Shown here one piece after another: positions 13,795 through 24,689 of a stretch of DNA of 64,000 bases. How positions within the stretch are numbered: the stretch's first letter is position 1; each line of letters begins with the position of its first letter. The translations under genes were made by a program, and so were the position numbers. Source of the DNA: Acanthornis magna (lineage: Eukaryota > Chordata > Aves > Passeriformes > Acanthizidae). Location: NCBI GenBank assembly GCA_036785705.1, contig JAWUZG010000015.1:3673001-3737000 (forward strand), in the 5' to 3' direction. The notes below the pieces were generated by a model. That model made no database searches. It was not told where the DNA came from and worked only from the letters and a program-made list of their open reading frames with translations.

Positions 13795-14110
13795 ACAGGC
13801 TCCGGAGATTTTCATGTGAATCTGTGGCTGGAAAACAGGCACGGGACTGGTGCTCGAAGTCTCTGTGTTCAGTGACGTGTTTTGTTTATGGCCCCATTAA
13901 AAGGCTTTTGAAACTATTAAACTCGAGCTGAATCTTGGCATTTTCTTTACCTACAAGCCTCCTGAGATCCCCCACTATTGTAAGGGTCTCTGGGGGGCTA
14001 ATCCTCTTCTTTGCTTAACCTCAAAGATTATCAAAAGAGGGACAGCGGAAAGGAAAGTCTCTCCCTGGAGACAATCCGATCTGAGGTCTATGTGCAGCTC
14101 CTCAGAAAAA
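13795..14110. promoter_or_regulatory. Candidate conserved noncoding block with TCF/LEF-like words
   Basis: Non-repetitive segment retaining several CpGs (for example in 13801-13870 and 14040-14080). It has two closely spaced TCF/LEF-like words, TCAAAG at 14021-14026 and ATCAAAA at 14030-14036. A TTTATGGCCCC word and a CATTAAAAGG word fall near 13883-13905. The texture differs from the T-rich DNA on both sides. No open frame of note crosses it. Enhancer function is inferred. Confidence 0.3.
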
Positions 14111-17040
14111 CACTCTGATGGTTTTGGTGTTAAAAATCTGCTTTTAAAATAGAACTTAAATATTTAGTAATTTGCCTTGCACTGGCTTCAGCTTTTAAAA
14201 TCTCTGTAATGTACATTTTTTTAAGAAGTTTTTTGTTTTTGCCTTAAAGATTACAGCTACTGAACTAAAGGTTTCTATGTTCAATTAAGAGATTTTTTTT
14301 TTTTAGGCTGTCTCAGCATAGCTATAAATTGTCACCTTGTCACCAGACCTGACCTTCCAGATGTGAGGCCTACATTCTTTAACGGGAGAGACTGAGATGG
14401 AGCAAAATAAAGTCTATTGGTAGACCCCCAATAACAATATTTATCTGTGCAGAGACAGGCACTTCATTTTTGAAATACTGAAGTGAAATCCTTCATCAGG
14501 ATACTGAATGGTGTGGAAGAAGTTTTCCTCTATAACCTGTAAGTAGCTGTTGGGGACTCCTGGTCATCCAAGACACAAGGAGATGGTTTGGTTGAGGACA
14601 GTGATTTGAGGGTTTATCTGATGATTGTCACGTGTCTGGTTCCACTCACTCCAAAATTCTGATTTGCAGTGATTTGTTCATCCCTGCTGCTACCCCAACT
14701 TTGCCACAGGCTGTCCATTTGGAAATGTCAAATCCATGGCTGGAGTTTGTAGGTACCACCAAGGTGAGGGTTTTGCTTGAGATAATTTGGAAGGTGCCCA
14801 TGGACAGCGATAATCTCATGCCAAAGTGTGCAACTCTCTCCCTATAAAACCAGGGAAATTCTTCAGGATGTGAGGGTCAGACATCCAAAGGACTCTGAGC
14901 TTGGCCTTGTGTGCTCCCAGGAGCTGGTCAGGACTTTCTGTAGGAATTAAAGCAGATGATGAATTGCAAGATGCAGAGGAAAAAACCCCTCTGCTGATTT
15001 TTCATAAGCATTGCCATGAGTCAGCGGCACATGACAGTGTCCTTCAAGGTTACATCTGCAGGAGAGGACAGCGAGGAGAGCTGGGCTGAGCACGAGAGCA
15101 CGCTTTCAGCAAATTCCCTGCCCTTATCTTGGGTTGTTTATGGCTCCTCTGGGAGAATTATGACCTTCTATCTCCTTTCCACGGAGGGTGGATTTTGTTT
15201 TGAAAACATCTTTTCCTACAGAAGTGTCATAGTCAGTTGGAGTCAATTTTATAAACCTTACTTCTCAAAATGCAGACCTTTGTTTTTCACATATAATGGT
15301 GACAAATCCAATAACTATGGAGTGTATTAACCTCTCTGCTGCTGCAGTTTTCTGTATTTTGATGTTTGTTTTCTGAATTTATTTGTCTGAATTGGATCTA
15401 ACCACTGAGAAACTGGAAGCCTCAAATTTAAGTGCAGACTACTATAAACTACTGTTTTCCAGGCTCTTGTACTGACATACCATTGCTGCAGGGCAAATGT
15501 ATGTGTGGTTACTCCAGATTATAGCTCTGTTCTTCTAATTGTTGAGGGCAAAATATATAGTTTAAACTGGTTTGTGTGTACCAAGACCAGTTCCTATGAC
15601 TTCTATTAGGAGTGGAAGCTGTATTTTGTTTTGGAGAGAGTTATCTACTGTTGCTCGCCCTGAAAAAAATAATCTTTCCATCAGAATCCTTTTGCCTCAG
15701 ACTCTTCCCAGGATGAACTTCCAGCATCTTTCTTTCAATAATGGTCCTTAAATTTTGTTACAGCTTCTTAGCCATTCTGATGTTGAAATCTGAAATGGGA
15801 CACAGAAGCATTTTGCTGTAACATAATTTCTTTCTTTCTTGGAAAACCAGTTTAGTAGCTTAAGAGGAAAAAACAAGATGCAATAGGTCCCAATTTTAGT
15901 GGGGCTTTTGCCAGTTAACGTTGTAGGTGAGGGAAGGAAATCTGTAGCTGTAAAATAGGTACATGACTGGTGGCAGGGGATGGGGACAGACATTAAATTA
16001 ATGATTAAAAAAGGTGTGGTGTCAGGCTTGGAGGGCTTGGCAAAAGAGCAGCTGACTGCACTTGGCTCACATATGGTCAACACTGGGATCGGGATCTGGG
16101 GCTGTATGCATTAAACAGGATGTATGAGATTTGCAAAGAAGAGTGGGGCTGGGAAGAAAAGCAGATGTCCTTCTGCATGCCATGGAGTTGCAAACTTTCT
16201 GATAAATGGAAGGAACCTTTAGAACTAAGACACCGTGTTGGGTCTGGCTGTGATGGAGCTAAGGAGCTGGTTACTATTGCTCTAGGTAAGAAGTTCTTAC
16301 AAAAAGAACATTGACATTTTTGTCTGGGTCAGGGGGAATAAGTAAAAAAGTAATTGGATTCAATTACTGCCAAGTTGCAAGTTGATTTGTGTAAGATACT
16401 AGGAAAATTAAATGATAAAAGTTGTGAAGCATCTGAAAGATGTAACCAAGGAGGCTTCAAATTTCCTTTACTGTACATTTTTAGCAACAAATTAGATTGA
16501 AATCAATCAGGAGCAGTCCTGAAATATTTATCCAACTGTTGTGCAAGGGAAAGAACTTGCTGACCTTTTGAGTCTTCCTTTTCTATGATAATCTATCTCA
16601 AAAATCAATTTCTGCTATTTTGCTTACAAGAACTCAGCTTCTAAAATCCTCATGTGTGTAAAGCTGGTTTTGTGACTGTTTCCAACTTTGTTTTTCTTCT
16701 TTCCCATGATTTGTTTGATTTTTCCTCACACTCGTGGATGTGTGTTGACTCTAAGACTGGCTGGAAGGAGAGTGGTGCCTTCCTATATTGAAAATATTGA
16801 GATTTCTAGAACAAATTAATCTACTAAGGAAGAAACAAAACAATACATATTTTTTCCAAACGATCTCCATAAAATTGGGGTAAGGCCAAACTAAAATATT
16901 CCTTTTGATATGTTTGGCATGTTTTGATGCCTATCAGAAACAACACATGGAGAGACAGATGTGTAATGAAGAGGGAGGAGGAAATACCGGTGGTGTTATT
17001 AGAAGGTGACATCCACATTGTTGATTTTGAGCAAATCCAG
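14111..17040. other. Noncoding DNA, no gene seen
   Basis: Contains a T12 run at 14293-14304 followed by AGGCTG, which mimics a splice acceptor without a supportable exon. The largest frames are 104 codons (15016-15330) and 111 codons (15748-16083, minus). Neither is recognisable. No repeats were identified. Confidence 0.55.
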
Positions 17041-17340
17041 CAAAGCTGCTGGTTAGAGCAGCGTTGCTGTGTGCTTGGATGACATACCCACGTGTGAGAG
17101 TGGGGTTGGAGCATGCAGCTGGCGTGGAGCAGCCCAAAAACCACCGCGGGCCGTGCTGCTCTCCGTGCCAGTGCCCATCCTCTTGATGTGGCTGCCACAT
17201 GTGCACGGCCTTGCCAGCACCGAATTAGGCAAACTTTTCATTAGAAAGAAAATTGTCAACCGCTGCTTTTACAGGCTTCCAAGAACGAAGCCTGCCCTCC
17301 ACCCTGCCCCCAATATTGTTTGCAGGGGGGAAAACTTTCT
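17041..17340. promoter_or_regulatory. Candidate conserved noncoding block
   Basis: A CpG-retaining, repeat-free segment that stands out from its AT-rich surroundings, with CpG words clustered at 17145-17165 and again at 17260-17290. Homeodomain-like GAATTAGG and CATTAGAAAG words lie at 17222-17247. Overlapping frames of 60 to 124 codons run on both strands with no consistent product. It could also be an unrecognised exon of a noncoding RNA. Confidence 0.25.
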
Positions 17341-18540
17341 GGGCAGAAATCTGCTTTCTTGGTTGTGTGAATAACTGGAACTGGACAGATACAGAATTGG
17401 CTACCTCCATGATAGCAGGGCTGATAGCAAGGCCAGGACCTCTTTTGACTCCTGTGATAGTTTTGGGTGCTCATTTTCTGGTGTGATAGACAGGTGTCTT
17501 GATTAACACTGTCAGCCCTCAGGTAGAGCTAGAGAGATGACAGCAGGAAGAGAAAATAAATCACTTAATGAAGTTGTGTGAGTCATTGCTGGGTATCCAT
17601 GTTAGAATAAGGCTTTTTCACCCTCCTGGCAGGATACATGACCTCATATGCCCACAGGAGACTCTGTGTTGGATTTGTTCCATTTTGTGTAATTTTGAAA
17701 TTCATGAAGTTCATTGGAAGGATTAATTATGTATAAGGCATGTGTCTGCATGTTCTTTTCATCTGTGAATGTTACCCTGCATGCAGTTATTAGGGGTCTG
17801 ATTGGACTGAACATTTTGACAAGAATTCAGTGACAAAAGGGGCCCATTAGTCTTTGAAGTCATGGGCCAAGGAAGAGGAATGCCAGTAACATCAGTAATG
17901 ACCTCATTTAACTTGTGACAGAGTACAAGATAATCAGAAAAGGTCATTGTAATATAGCTGTGGTTTATTCTATATGCAGCCCAACTCATGTTTCAGCCAG
18001 GCTGTGTTGCAGTTTTAATGAATGTGAAATCCTCTTATGTTCCCATGCAGGAAGGATGGACAGAACAAGACAACAACTGGAAAGATCCTTCCCTCCCTCA
18101 TATATTTAAAAGTGAATTAGCAAAGAGCTAGGAACAATGAAAGACTTCTTATCCTCTGTGAGTTTTTTGGAATAATTTAATTTTTTACTAAATATGCGAT
18201 GTTGTCAACAGGAAAAAAATGTAGTTTCCACGTTGTCTCTTCATCACCGCTACAAAACACAAAGTTTTCTCTTTTCAGTCAAGACTGAAAAGCTGTAGGG
18301 ACAAATATTCTTTTCAATATTGCCAGGGGAAAACAGAATATAGTCTGCATTAACAGAACATTTCTGTGAACCTCTAATGCAATTATCCGGCTGCTTTATG
18401 AGCAGTATGAGTATGCAACAGTCAACTTTTGAAATCCATCTCCCCTCTGCACAACAGTTACGCCTAAAGTAACAAAACTTTCGGGAAAGAAAATAATCAA
18501 AACAAAACCATCTCTGTTGTCTCTTTCATACTCCTTCCTT
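17341..18540. other. Noncoding DNA, no gene seen
   Basis: Open frames are at most 77 codons and unremarkable. No interspersed or simple repeat of note was recognised. Confidence 0.55.
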
Positions 18541-18800
18541 ATATTTCATCCTCTTATGACTCCGTACACTTTAGATTTTGGATCAGATTTATAAAAAAGA
18601 ACAAAAATACTGTAAACCAGACAATTGTCCTGGTATTTTTGTCCTGGCTGGAGACAAGAATTACTGGAAATATCTTGGAATAAAGCTGCGTTCAGAGGAA
18701 ACCTCTCTCCACGCCGTCCTCTGAGATTTGGGTATTTTGCAAAGGGCTTGGGTCAACATCAGACTTTTCGTTTCTAGTCTGGTTCAGCTTTTGTGCACTG
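18541..18800. promoter_or_regulatory. Candidate structured or regulatory block
   Basis: Repeat-free segment dense in inverted repeats: the hairpin at 18601-18642 and, 50 bases on, CAGAGGA (18693-18699) facing TCCTCTG (18717-18723). The palindromic ACAATTGT at 18621-18628 contains two head-to-head SOX-like ACAAT words. Whether the symmetry serves DNA binding, RNA folding or nothing is unknown. Confidence 0.25.
18601..18642. repeat. 42-bp hairpin with perfect 10-bp arms
   Basis: ACAAAAATAC at 18601-18610 is the exact reverse complement of GTATTTTTGT at 18633-18642. Between them ACCAG (18616-18620), the palindrome ACAATTGT (18621-18628) and CTGGT (18630-18634) add a second, inner symmetry. The word TTGTCCTGG also occurs twice directly, at 18625-18633 and 18640-18648. 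No flanking target-site duplication was noticed. Confidence 0.7.
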
Positions 18801-19489
18801 ACACTGGAGGTAGTTTCCATTAGATGTCCACAGACTGTCATTCTCTTTTCTGTTTTGCTCCTTAGCTGTGTCTTTTCAACAGTTAACTCCTATGGTTTCA
18901 GCAGTTTCCACTTGAGGTTTGCAGACATCTCCAGTTAAGATGAATTGTCATCCATATGGACAGACTTCTGTTTCATCAGATTTCTTTGGAATAAAGAATA
19001 TTTTGCCATCAGCAATGATATTTCCTTTGTTTAGCCCTTGTTGGGAATGTTTTGAACAGACACAGCCCACAAGGGCCTGATTTCCAAAAACAGCTCTAGA
19101 TTGTGCCATCAGCTGATTTTCCTCCTGAACAAAACTGGCTTTGTGTTTTAAGCAGCAAAGCATGCAACAGTCAAGGCTGGATGTACAGACCTTTAGGTGA
19201 GGATCTGTGGACAGAGGATGGTAAACCTACATCTCTGGGCAGGTGGGGTTCCTCAGAGCTGAGATACCTCCCCATTGTGTCTCAGAAGTAAAATAACCCT
19301 GTAAGAAATATTGAAACCATCCCATTCTGCCCAAAGCTTATCATGTTTAAGAGAGACAGTGAAGCAGGAGATACATATGATGCAAGGGCTTGTTTATGTC
19401 TTATGCTCAGCAGACAAAGCTATTTGGACATCCACATGCCTTCTTGATTTCTTCGTAGTGTTTGGAATTACGTAAGGAACAGTGACAGT
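18801..19489. other. Noncoding DNA, no gene seen
   Basis: Short chance frames of 71 codons or fewer and no recognised repeat. Nothing else stands out. Confidence 0.55.
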
Positions 19490-20010
19490 AACCACCATGT
19501 GCCAACGTGCTCCATTGATCTCATCAGCGCTGTGCGAATTTCCACACAGCGGTGACTAAACTTTGTGTATCCTGCCTTGGAATGCTTTGATTGCAGGATA
19601 AACCATGGCATGGATTTTTCAAGCTGATTCCTGCTGCTGATACCTCACAGTCTTTGTCGAGAGCATTTGAAGAGATGTGTCTCATCCCCACTCCTAAATT
19701 GGTGAGCGGCGCTACAAGTTTTAGTTCCACAAGCCAAACAGTTGACTCTTATTTCACAATAGCTGGATGTTTGAAAACATTCAAGTGTGTAGAAATACTG
19801 TTCCACTGATTTAAATGTCCCGCAGTCAAAGCCTTGCAGTTGTTTTCTTGCAACACGTGTCCCTTACTGGAAGCAAAACAAGTGGGGCGAGTGGAAAACA
19901 TGTGACTCCCTCCTTTATTTACATCCCCTTTCCACCCCCCGCAGGCCAGCCCAGTCTGAACATGAAAGTCACCGGAGAACAGCAGCCTATAAATATTCAG
20001 AGAAATCCAG
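19490..20010. promoter_or_regulatory. Candidate conserved noncoding block, weak
   Basis: Non-repetitive, mixed-composition segment retaining CpGs (near 19505, 19530, 19550 and 19707-19713), with frames of 68 to 93 codons on both strands that do not agree on a product. Chosen by texture only. The evidence is weaker than for the blocks at 9650, 29641 and 45471. Confidence 0.2.
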
Positions 20011-20520
20011 GCAGGGCAGAAATGTTGCAAAAACCTTTGACTAACAGTTCACAGACCCTGTGAGCTGGGACTAACCACCGCTGGCCAGGGACACGGGCTG
20101 GATTCAAACAAAGGCTGATTGTAATTTTGTGGTTGGACATGAATGTTTTGCACAACACTGATTGAGGCCACTTTGAAAACTGGGCCAGGGTTGTAAAATA
20201 ACTTATTTACTGCAGTGTGCATTGTATTTGAAAACACAATGAAGCCTTGTAGATTCTAACTGGGCTTGGTGGAGACCTTGCAGCTGAAAAAAGCTCTTCT
20301 GGCTATGAGGAGTCTTGTGGGACCTTGCTTATTTTATTTGTTGCCTGTGATTAGGTGAGGTAAAGTGAAATAAACACAAAGCAAGGAATTGGGGGTATCT
20401 TTAGGTTCTAATTCCAATTTTTCCATTGATTTTTCTCTTTGACCTTTGGCAAGTCATTTAACCCTTTGGCCCTTTGATTTCCTACACAAAGAAGCAGGAT
20501 AAGACCATGCTACTCAGACA
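20011..20520. other. Noncoding DNA, no gene seen
   Basis: Unique sequence without notable open frames or repeats. Confidence 0.55.
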
Positions 20521-20530
20521 GCATGATGAC

Positions 20531-20556
20531 TAATGAATTAATGTTAATGAATTAAT
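20531..20556. repeat. Two direct copies of TAATGAATTAAT
   Basis: The 12-mer TAATGAATTAAT occurs at 20531-20542 and again at 20545-20556, a period of 14. Each copy carries overlapping homeodomain cores on both strands, so this is a dense homeotypic cluster. It may equally be a small replication-slippage duplication in AT-rich DNA. Confidence 0.7.
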
Positions 20557-23500
20557 AATTGCAAAGCCTGCAGTACATGCAAAACCTCATGTTAGTTGTA
20601 AATGTTGCAGAAGTCTCATGAGTCTGTTCAGCATTGTCTGTGTATGATGAAGTCGCTTTCTGTTGATTTATTTTGCGGCCTCAGCTGAACCCAAGGCTGA
20701 GCTTGAGGGTTGAACTTGTGACCCATGGCACGAGCAGTGTGCTGACCTGTCTGAGGCACAGCACGAGGAACGGGACTCTTAACGCCAGCAGGTGTTGAAA
20801 GCCGCAGATTTGCTCTTTCTGAGCTTCACACAACGGTGCAAGAGCCCCAAGTCCCTTGGCTTTGTGGCAATCCCTGAGGCTGTCTGCGAGCAGCATCCTC
20901 AGACAGTCAGCAGCACCTGGAGCAAGGTGAAAACCTCATTGTCCCCTGTGGTGCAGTCTGAGGGAGCTCAGGTACCCCAAGGATAAACCCCCCAGAGCGA
21001 AGGCTCCTCATGGGACAAAGGTGGAACCTTCCCGGGCTCCCTCCAGTGCAGCAAGGAGTAAGAGGGTTTGCTTGAAGACCTGAACTTGGTGATCACTCTT
21101 TTCATCGGTGATTTTGTTGCTTCCATGCTTTCTATTATGTCTTGCACAGCAGATCTGGTTCCTGCCTGCCCTGGAGGTACAAGTGGTTTGAGATGTGAAA
21201 GAAATGCTGTCTGTGGAGACTGAGCCTCAGCTCAGGGGCTGGTTCTCCTCATCACCCTGCCCAGACCTGGCTGTGAGCGGGAATCTGAGCAGCCCTGGGC
21301 TTTCTATAGTCAGCCCCTTGAACCCTTTTCTAGTCATTGGGATCTGAGAGAGACCCTAATGAAAACGCTTCCAACGGTTAAAAAGAAAAAAAGTTCAGAT
21401 CGCGGCTAAATTCCAATAGCAAAGGCAAAAATAAAGGGGGAATAGACAAGTATTGTAGATAATTCACCACAACAAATTTGCTTTCACAGCTAACTTGGGA
21501 TTCTTTCTCACCTGGTTAGGACCTAACTGCCACAAATCTACTCTGCATGATCTGCATCCATATATTTATATATTGTCTGTGTGACTTCCACACAGAACAA
21601 GCCATGATAGAAATCTTTCATTTAATTAAAATTGATTTTAAAATTCCCTTGATCAATAATGAGTTAAAATTCATCCCAACACTGATGGGAACAGAAAACC
21701 TTCTGAGAAAAGCTTTCAGGCCAGTGGTTTTGGCTTTAGAGACTGGGTCTTGCCTGAAATTATCCCTTTCTTGGCTCCAGGCTCCGTGGTGCTTGGCACA
21801 TTATGGTTTACCCTATAGCCCAACTTGTCAACCACCCATATGAAAAGCCGAGACATCCAGACTAAAAGTCTCTTTCTTTTTCTGCCTTTTTCAGTGGAGA
21901 TGCTTTAAACATCAAACTCTTTGTAGCTCTGTTGTCATCAGCTTGGTAATGCCTACTGGGCTTCAAAATGAAATTAGAATTTCGTGGAAAATGACCCAAT
22001 ATTTCTTCTTTGATTCCTGCACTGCAGCCTATCTAAAGCATTTGAAGTGCTCGCTCAGATGGCAAAATGGGGTAAGTTATTAGTAAAGGGATATTTAACA
22101 GCTGAGTTTTAAAGATTGCAAAATCCCTCTGCATTTAAGTTTTATCCCCCTGCAGGAGAAAGACCCAAAGCAAATATGTATAATATAGAAGAACATGGTT
22201 TATGTAACCTTGCCTAACAGAAATTGGAGAGATTAATAAAGACTGGCTTCAAATGACAGTAATACTCTGTTTTTCACACTCCAGGGTGCTTCCTAATTAA
22301 TTGTCTCAAGCCTTTGCTGAGAGATACTTTACCAAAAGTGCTGTGATCAAGGAAAATTAAGAGGCTGAGGTACTCACTCTGTGCTGCTCCTCTCCTGAGA
22401 GTTACTCATTTGTCCCATGCCAGCATTCCCACCCCAGTGGTGAGAACTTCACTCCTGATCAGGCAAGTGGATCTCTCTGCCTGACTTTCCTTGAAGCTAC
22501 ACTGACCTGAGATAAATTAACACAGAGGATCTGACAGCAGGATTGGGGCTCTTGTTAACTCTGGACTAGCCTTTACAGTTTAAGCCTGTGTAATTAATGT
22601 GTAAATAACATCAGTTTACACAGTTTCAGAGAGTGAAACCAGAGAGCTGCAAAGAGTGGATTGAACAGGAGTTGCAGAAAATCTGTCCAAGCAGATCAGC
22701 CCAGCGTCAAACAGGAAGGAAAGGAAATTTCAGCTGGTCTGGCATGATCTTGGATCGAATGAGGGTGTGCCACAATTTTATTCCCCAGTTAGGGGAAACT
22801 GGTTTATTATTGCATAGTTAATCTGCATCTTGTATTGAAAATATTGAGAGCTGATTTGCTGGTTTTTGCTGTCTTTTATAGAAGTATAGAAATCCAAAAG
22901 ATGCTGTGAGGAGGAAATCCTTGTGGAAGCAGAGAAACAGGCACCCCATTAAGCATTTCCCAGCACATGGGAAAGGGCAAACACTGCAAGGATCACTAAG
23001 TTTAAGTTAATTCTATAACATTAAAAGCAGTGTATAAAATTAGTAAACATTGTGAGAGCGGGGCTTACTTTGGCATTTAAAAGAAAATTTAGGACACCTT
23101 CACATTAATATGAGAGGTAATAATTTCTTACTACTAGGATTATTCCTTACACGAGTGGGACAGTGCCCTGAGGCTGCAGTTGGCTGTGGTGGCACAACCT
23201 GTGCCAGGTGGGTGACATGAGCTGTCCGGGCTCTGCTGGGTGTGCTGCCACGAGTGGGTGGAAGTACCAGGAATAGACTGCCAGGTTCCCTGCTCTCACC
23301 TCCAGACAGCACTGCTCTGCCTGCAAAAAAACCCCTTTGCCCATTTTTCTTTTTATACCTACATTATCACATTTTTACAGTAAAGTAGCCAAACCTTACT
23401 CATTTTACTTTTTGATGAGAAACACTTTTCACAGCTCTGCTTGCTAATAGAATTAGATGTCTCATGCTTTTTAGTCATGCATGTAGTGATTAACGACTTG

Positions 23501-23600
23501 TTCTATGCTTGCTGCAGCCCAGTTTCTCTGAGCATCTTGGAAGCATTGCAGGAAAATTCCACGGTGTTCCCCAGATGAGACTTTAGGCCACCCTGTGCTG
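20557..23600. other. Noncoding DNA, no gene seen
   Basis: The longest frames are 98 codons (21547-21843) and 71 codons (20681-20896, minus), neither recognisable. A GC-richer patch spans about 20690-21060. No mobile element was recognised. Confidence 0.55.
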
Positions 23601-23658
23601 TGGTACCCTGTATTTCAATTTCTGTGCTTTGGGATGACTGGAACTCCTGCCTTTCCAT

Positions 23659-23684
23659 TTCTCTTCTCTCTCTCTCTTCCCCCT
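23659..23684. repeat. CT-rich simple repeat
   Basis: Pyrimidine tract built from CT and CTT words. On the minus strand it is purine-rich and reads as an Arg/Glu-rich low-complexity peptide, which explains the two overlapping minus-strand frames (77 and 103 codons) in this area. Confidence 0.7.
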
Positions 23685-23968
23685 TTGTCTGCTCCCAAAT
23701 AAGTAACAAAAATTTTGCCGGTACCCTGTTCTGGCTATTGATTTGTTTTTCTTGTTTTCCTTGGCACTGGAAGTAGGAAGAAGTGCCTCTGAAACAACCA
23801 GTAGGATGAAGCACAAATTACTTTCTTAAATGTTCTTATTTATATATATAAAAGAAAAGAATTCAGTAGCAATCTGAATTTTTGGTTTTCCCAAACAGTT
23901 CCTTCTAGGGGGGCATATTCTTCTGGGAAGAATGCTGCAGTCAGAAGGATAGGAAAGCGTCTACTGTG

Positions 23969-23989
23969 ATTTTATTTTATTTTATTTTT
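23969..23989. repeat. (TTTTA)n short tandem repeat
   Basis: About four units of TTTTA/ATTTT. No associated element was recognised. Confidence 0.7.
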
Positions 23990-24481
23990 CTTTCCACTCT
24001 CCTGCTGTACTATTCCACAGTGGAGCATAAGGCTGTTAGATCCTTGCTAATAATGTAGTTCCAGTGACTGTGCAAAGAAATGTCAAAATGTTAATACAGT
24101 CATCAAGAGCTCCCAGGCTGCCTCAGCTATTTGAATTGATTTCAGAGGGTTCTGATCAGAGGAACAGTTCCTTGCTTGGAGTTTAAATATGCTTTATTTT
24201 CCATGAAGGCATTTTGGAGTCTCTGCCTTCCTCCCTGAAGTCCTAGTTGGGGAAACATTTGCCAAGCCAAACAGAACCCCCATTTTCCCTCCTCACACAC
24301 ACACCTGCTATTTGTTTCCCTGTGCTCCATCCTTGTCCTTGTGCGATTACAGCTGCTTGTTGTCACGAGGGAACTGGGAACATAAAGCTGAGGTAATTTG
24401 AGGGAAATGGAAGACAGACAAATGTAATTGCCCGAATTTCCATTTGGGCCAGTGTGGCTATGGTAATACACAGGTATTTAA

Positions 24482-24512
24482 AATATATATATATATAATA
24501 ATATGTAATATA
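24482..24512. repeat. AT dinucleotide repeat
   Basis: (AT)7-8 followed by an imperfect AATAATATGTAATATAT tail. It lies 110 bases before the ATT array. Confidence 0.75.
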
Positions 24513-24624
24513 TGTTTCAGGGTGAAGAATGGCCAGCACCTGGACTTCCAAATGATATGAGAAGCAGGACCATTGAGCAGCCTGATCCCACCTCTCCCTG
24601 CCATTGTAATAATCTCAGTAAGAG

Positions 24625-24673
<49 letters not shown>
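24625..24673. repeat. (ATT)16 microsatellite
   Basis: Uninterrupted array of about 16 ATT units, the longest pure microsatellite in the window. The 11-mer ATCTCAGTAAG lies on both sides, at 24612-24622 and 24679-24689. The array is therefore enclosed in a short direct repeat, as if it arose inside a local duplication or at a former insertion site. Confidence 0.9.
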
Positions 24674-24674
<1 letters not shown>

Positions 24675-24689
24675 TGGCATCTCAGTAAG

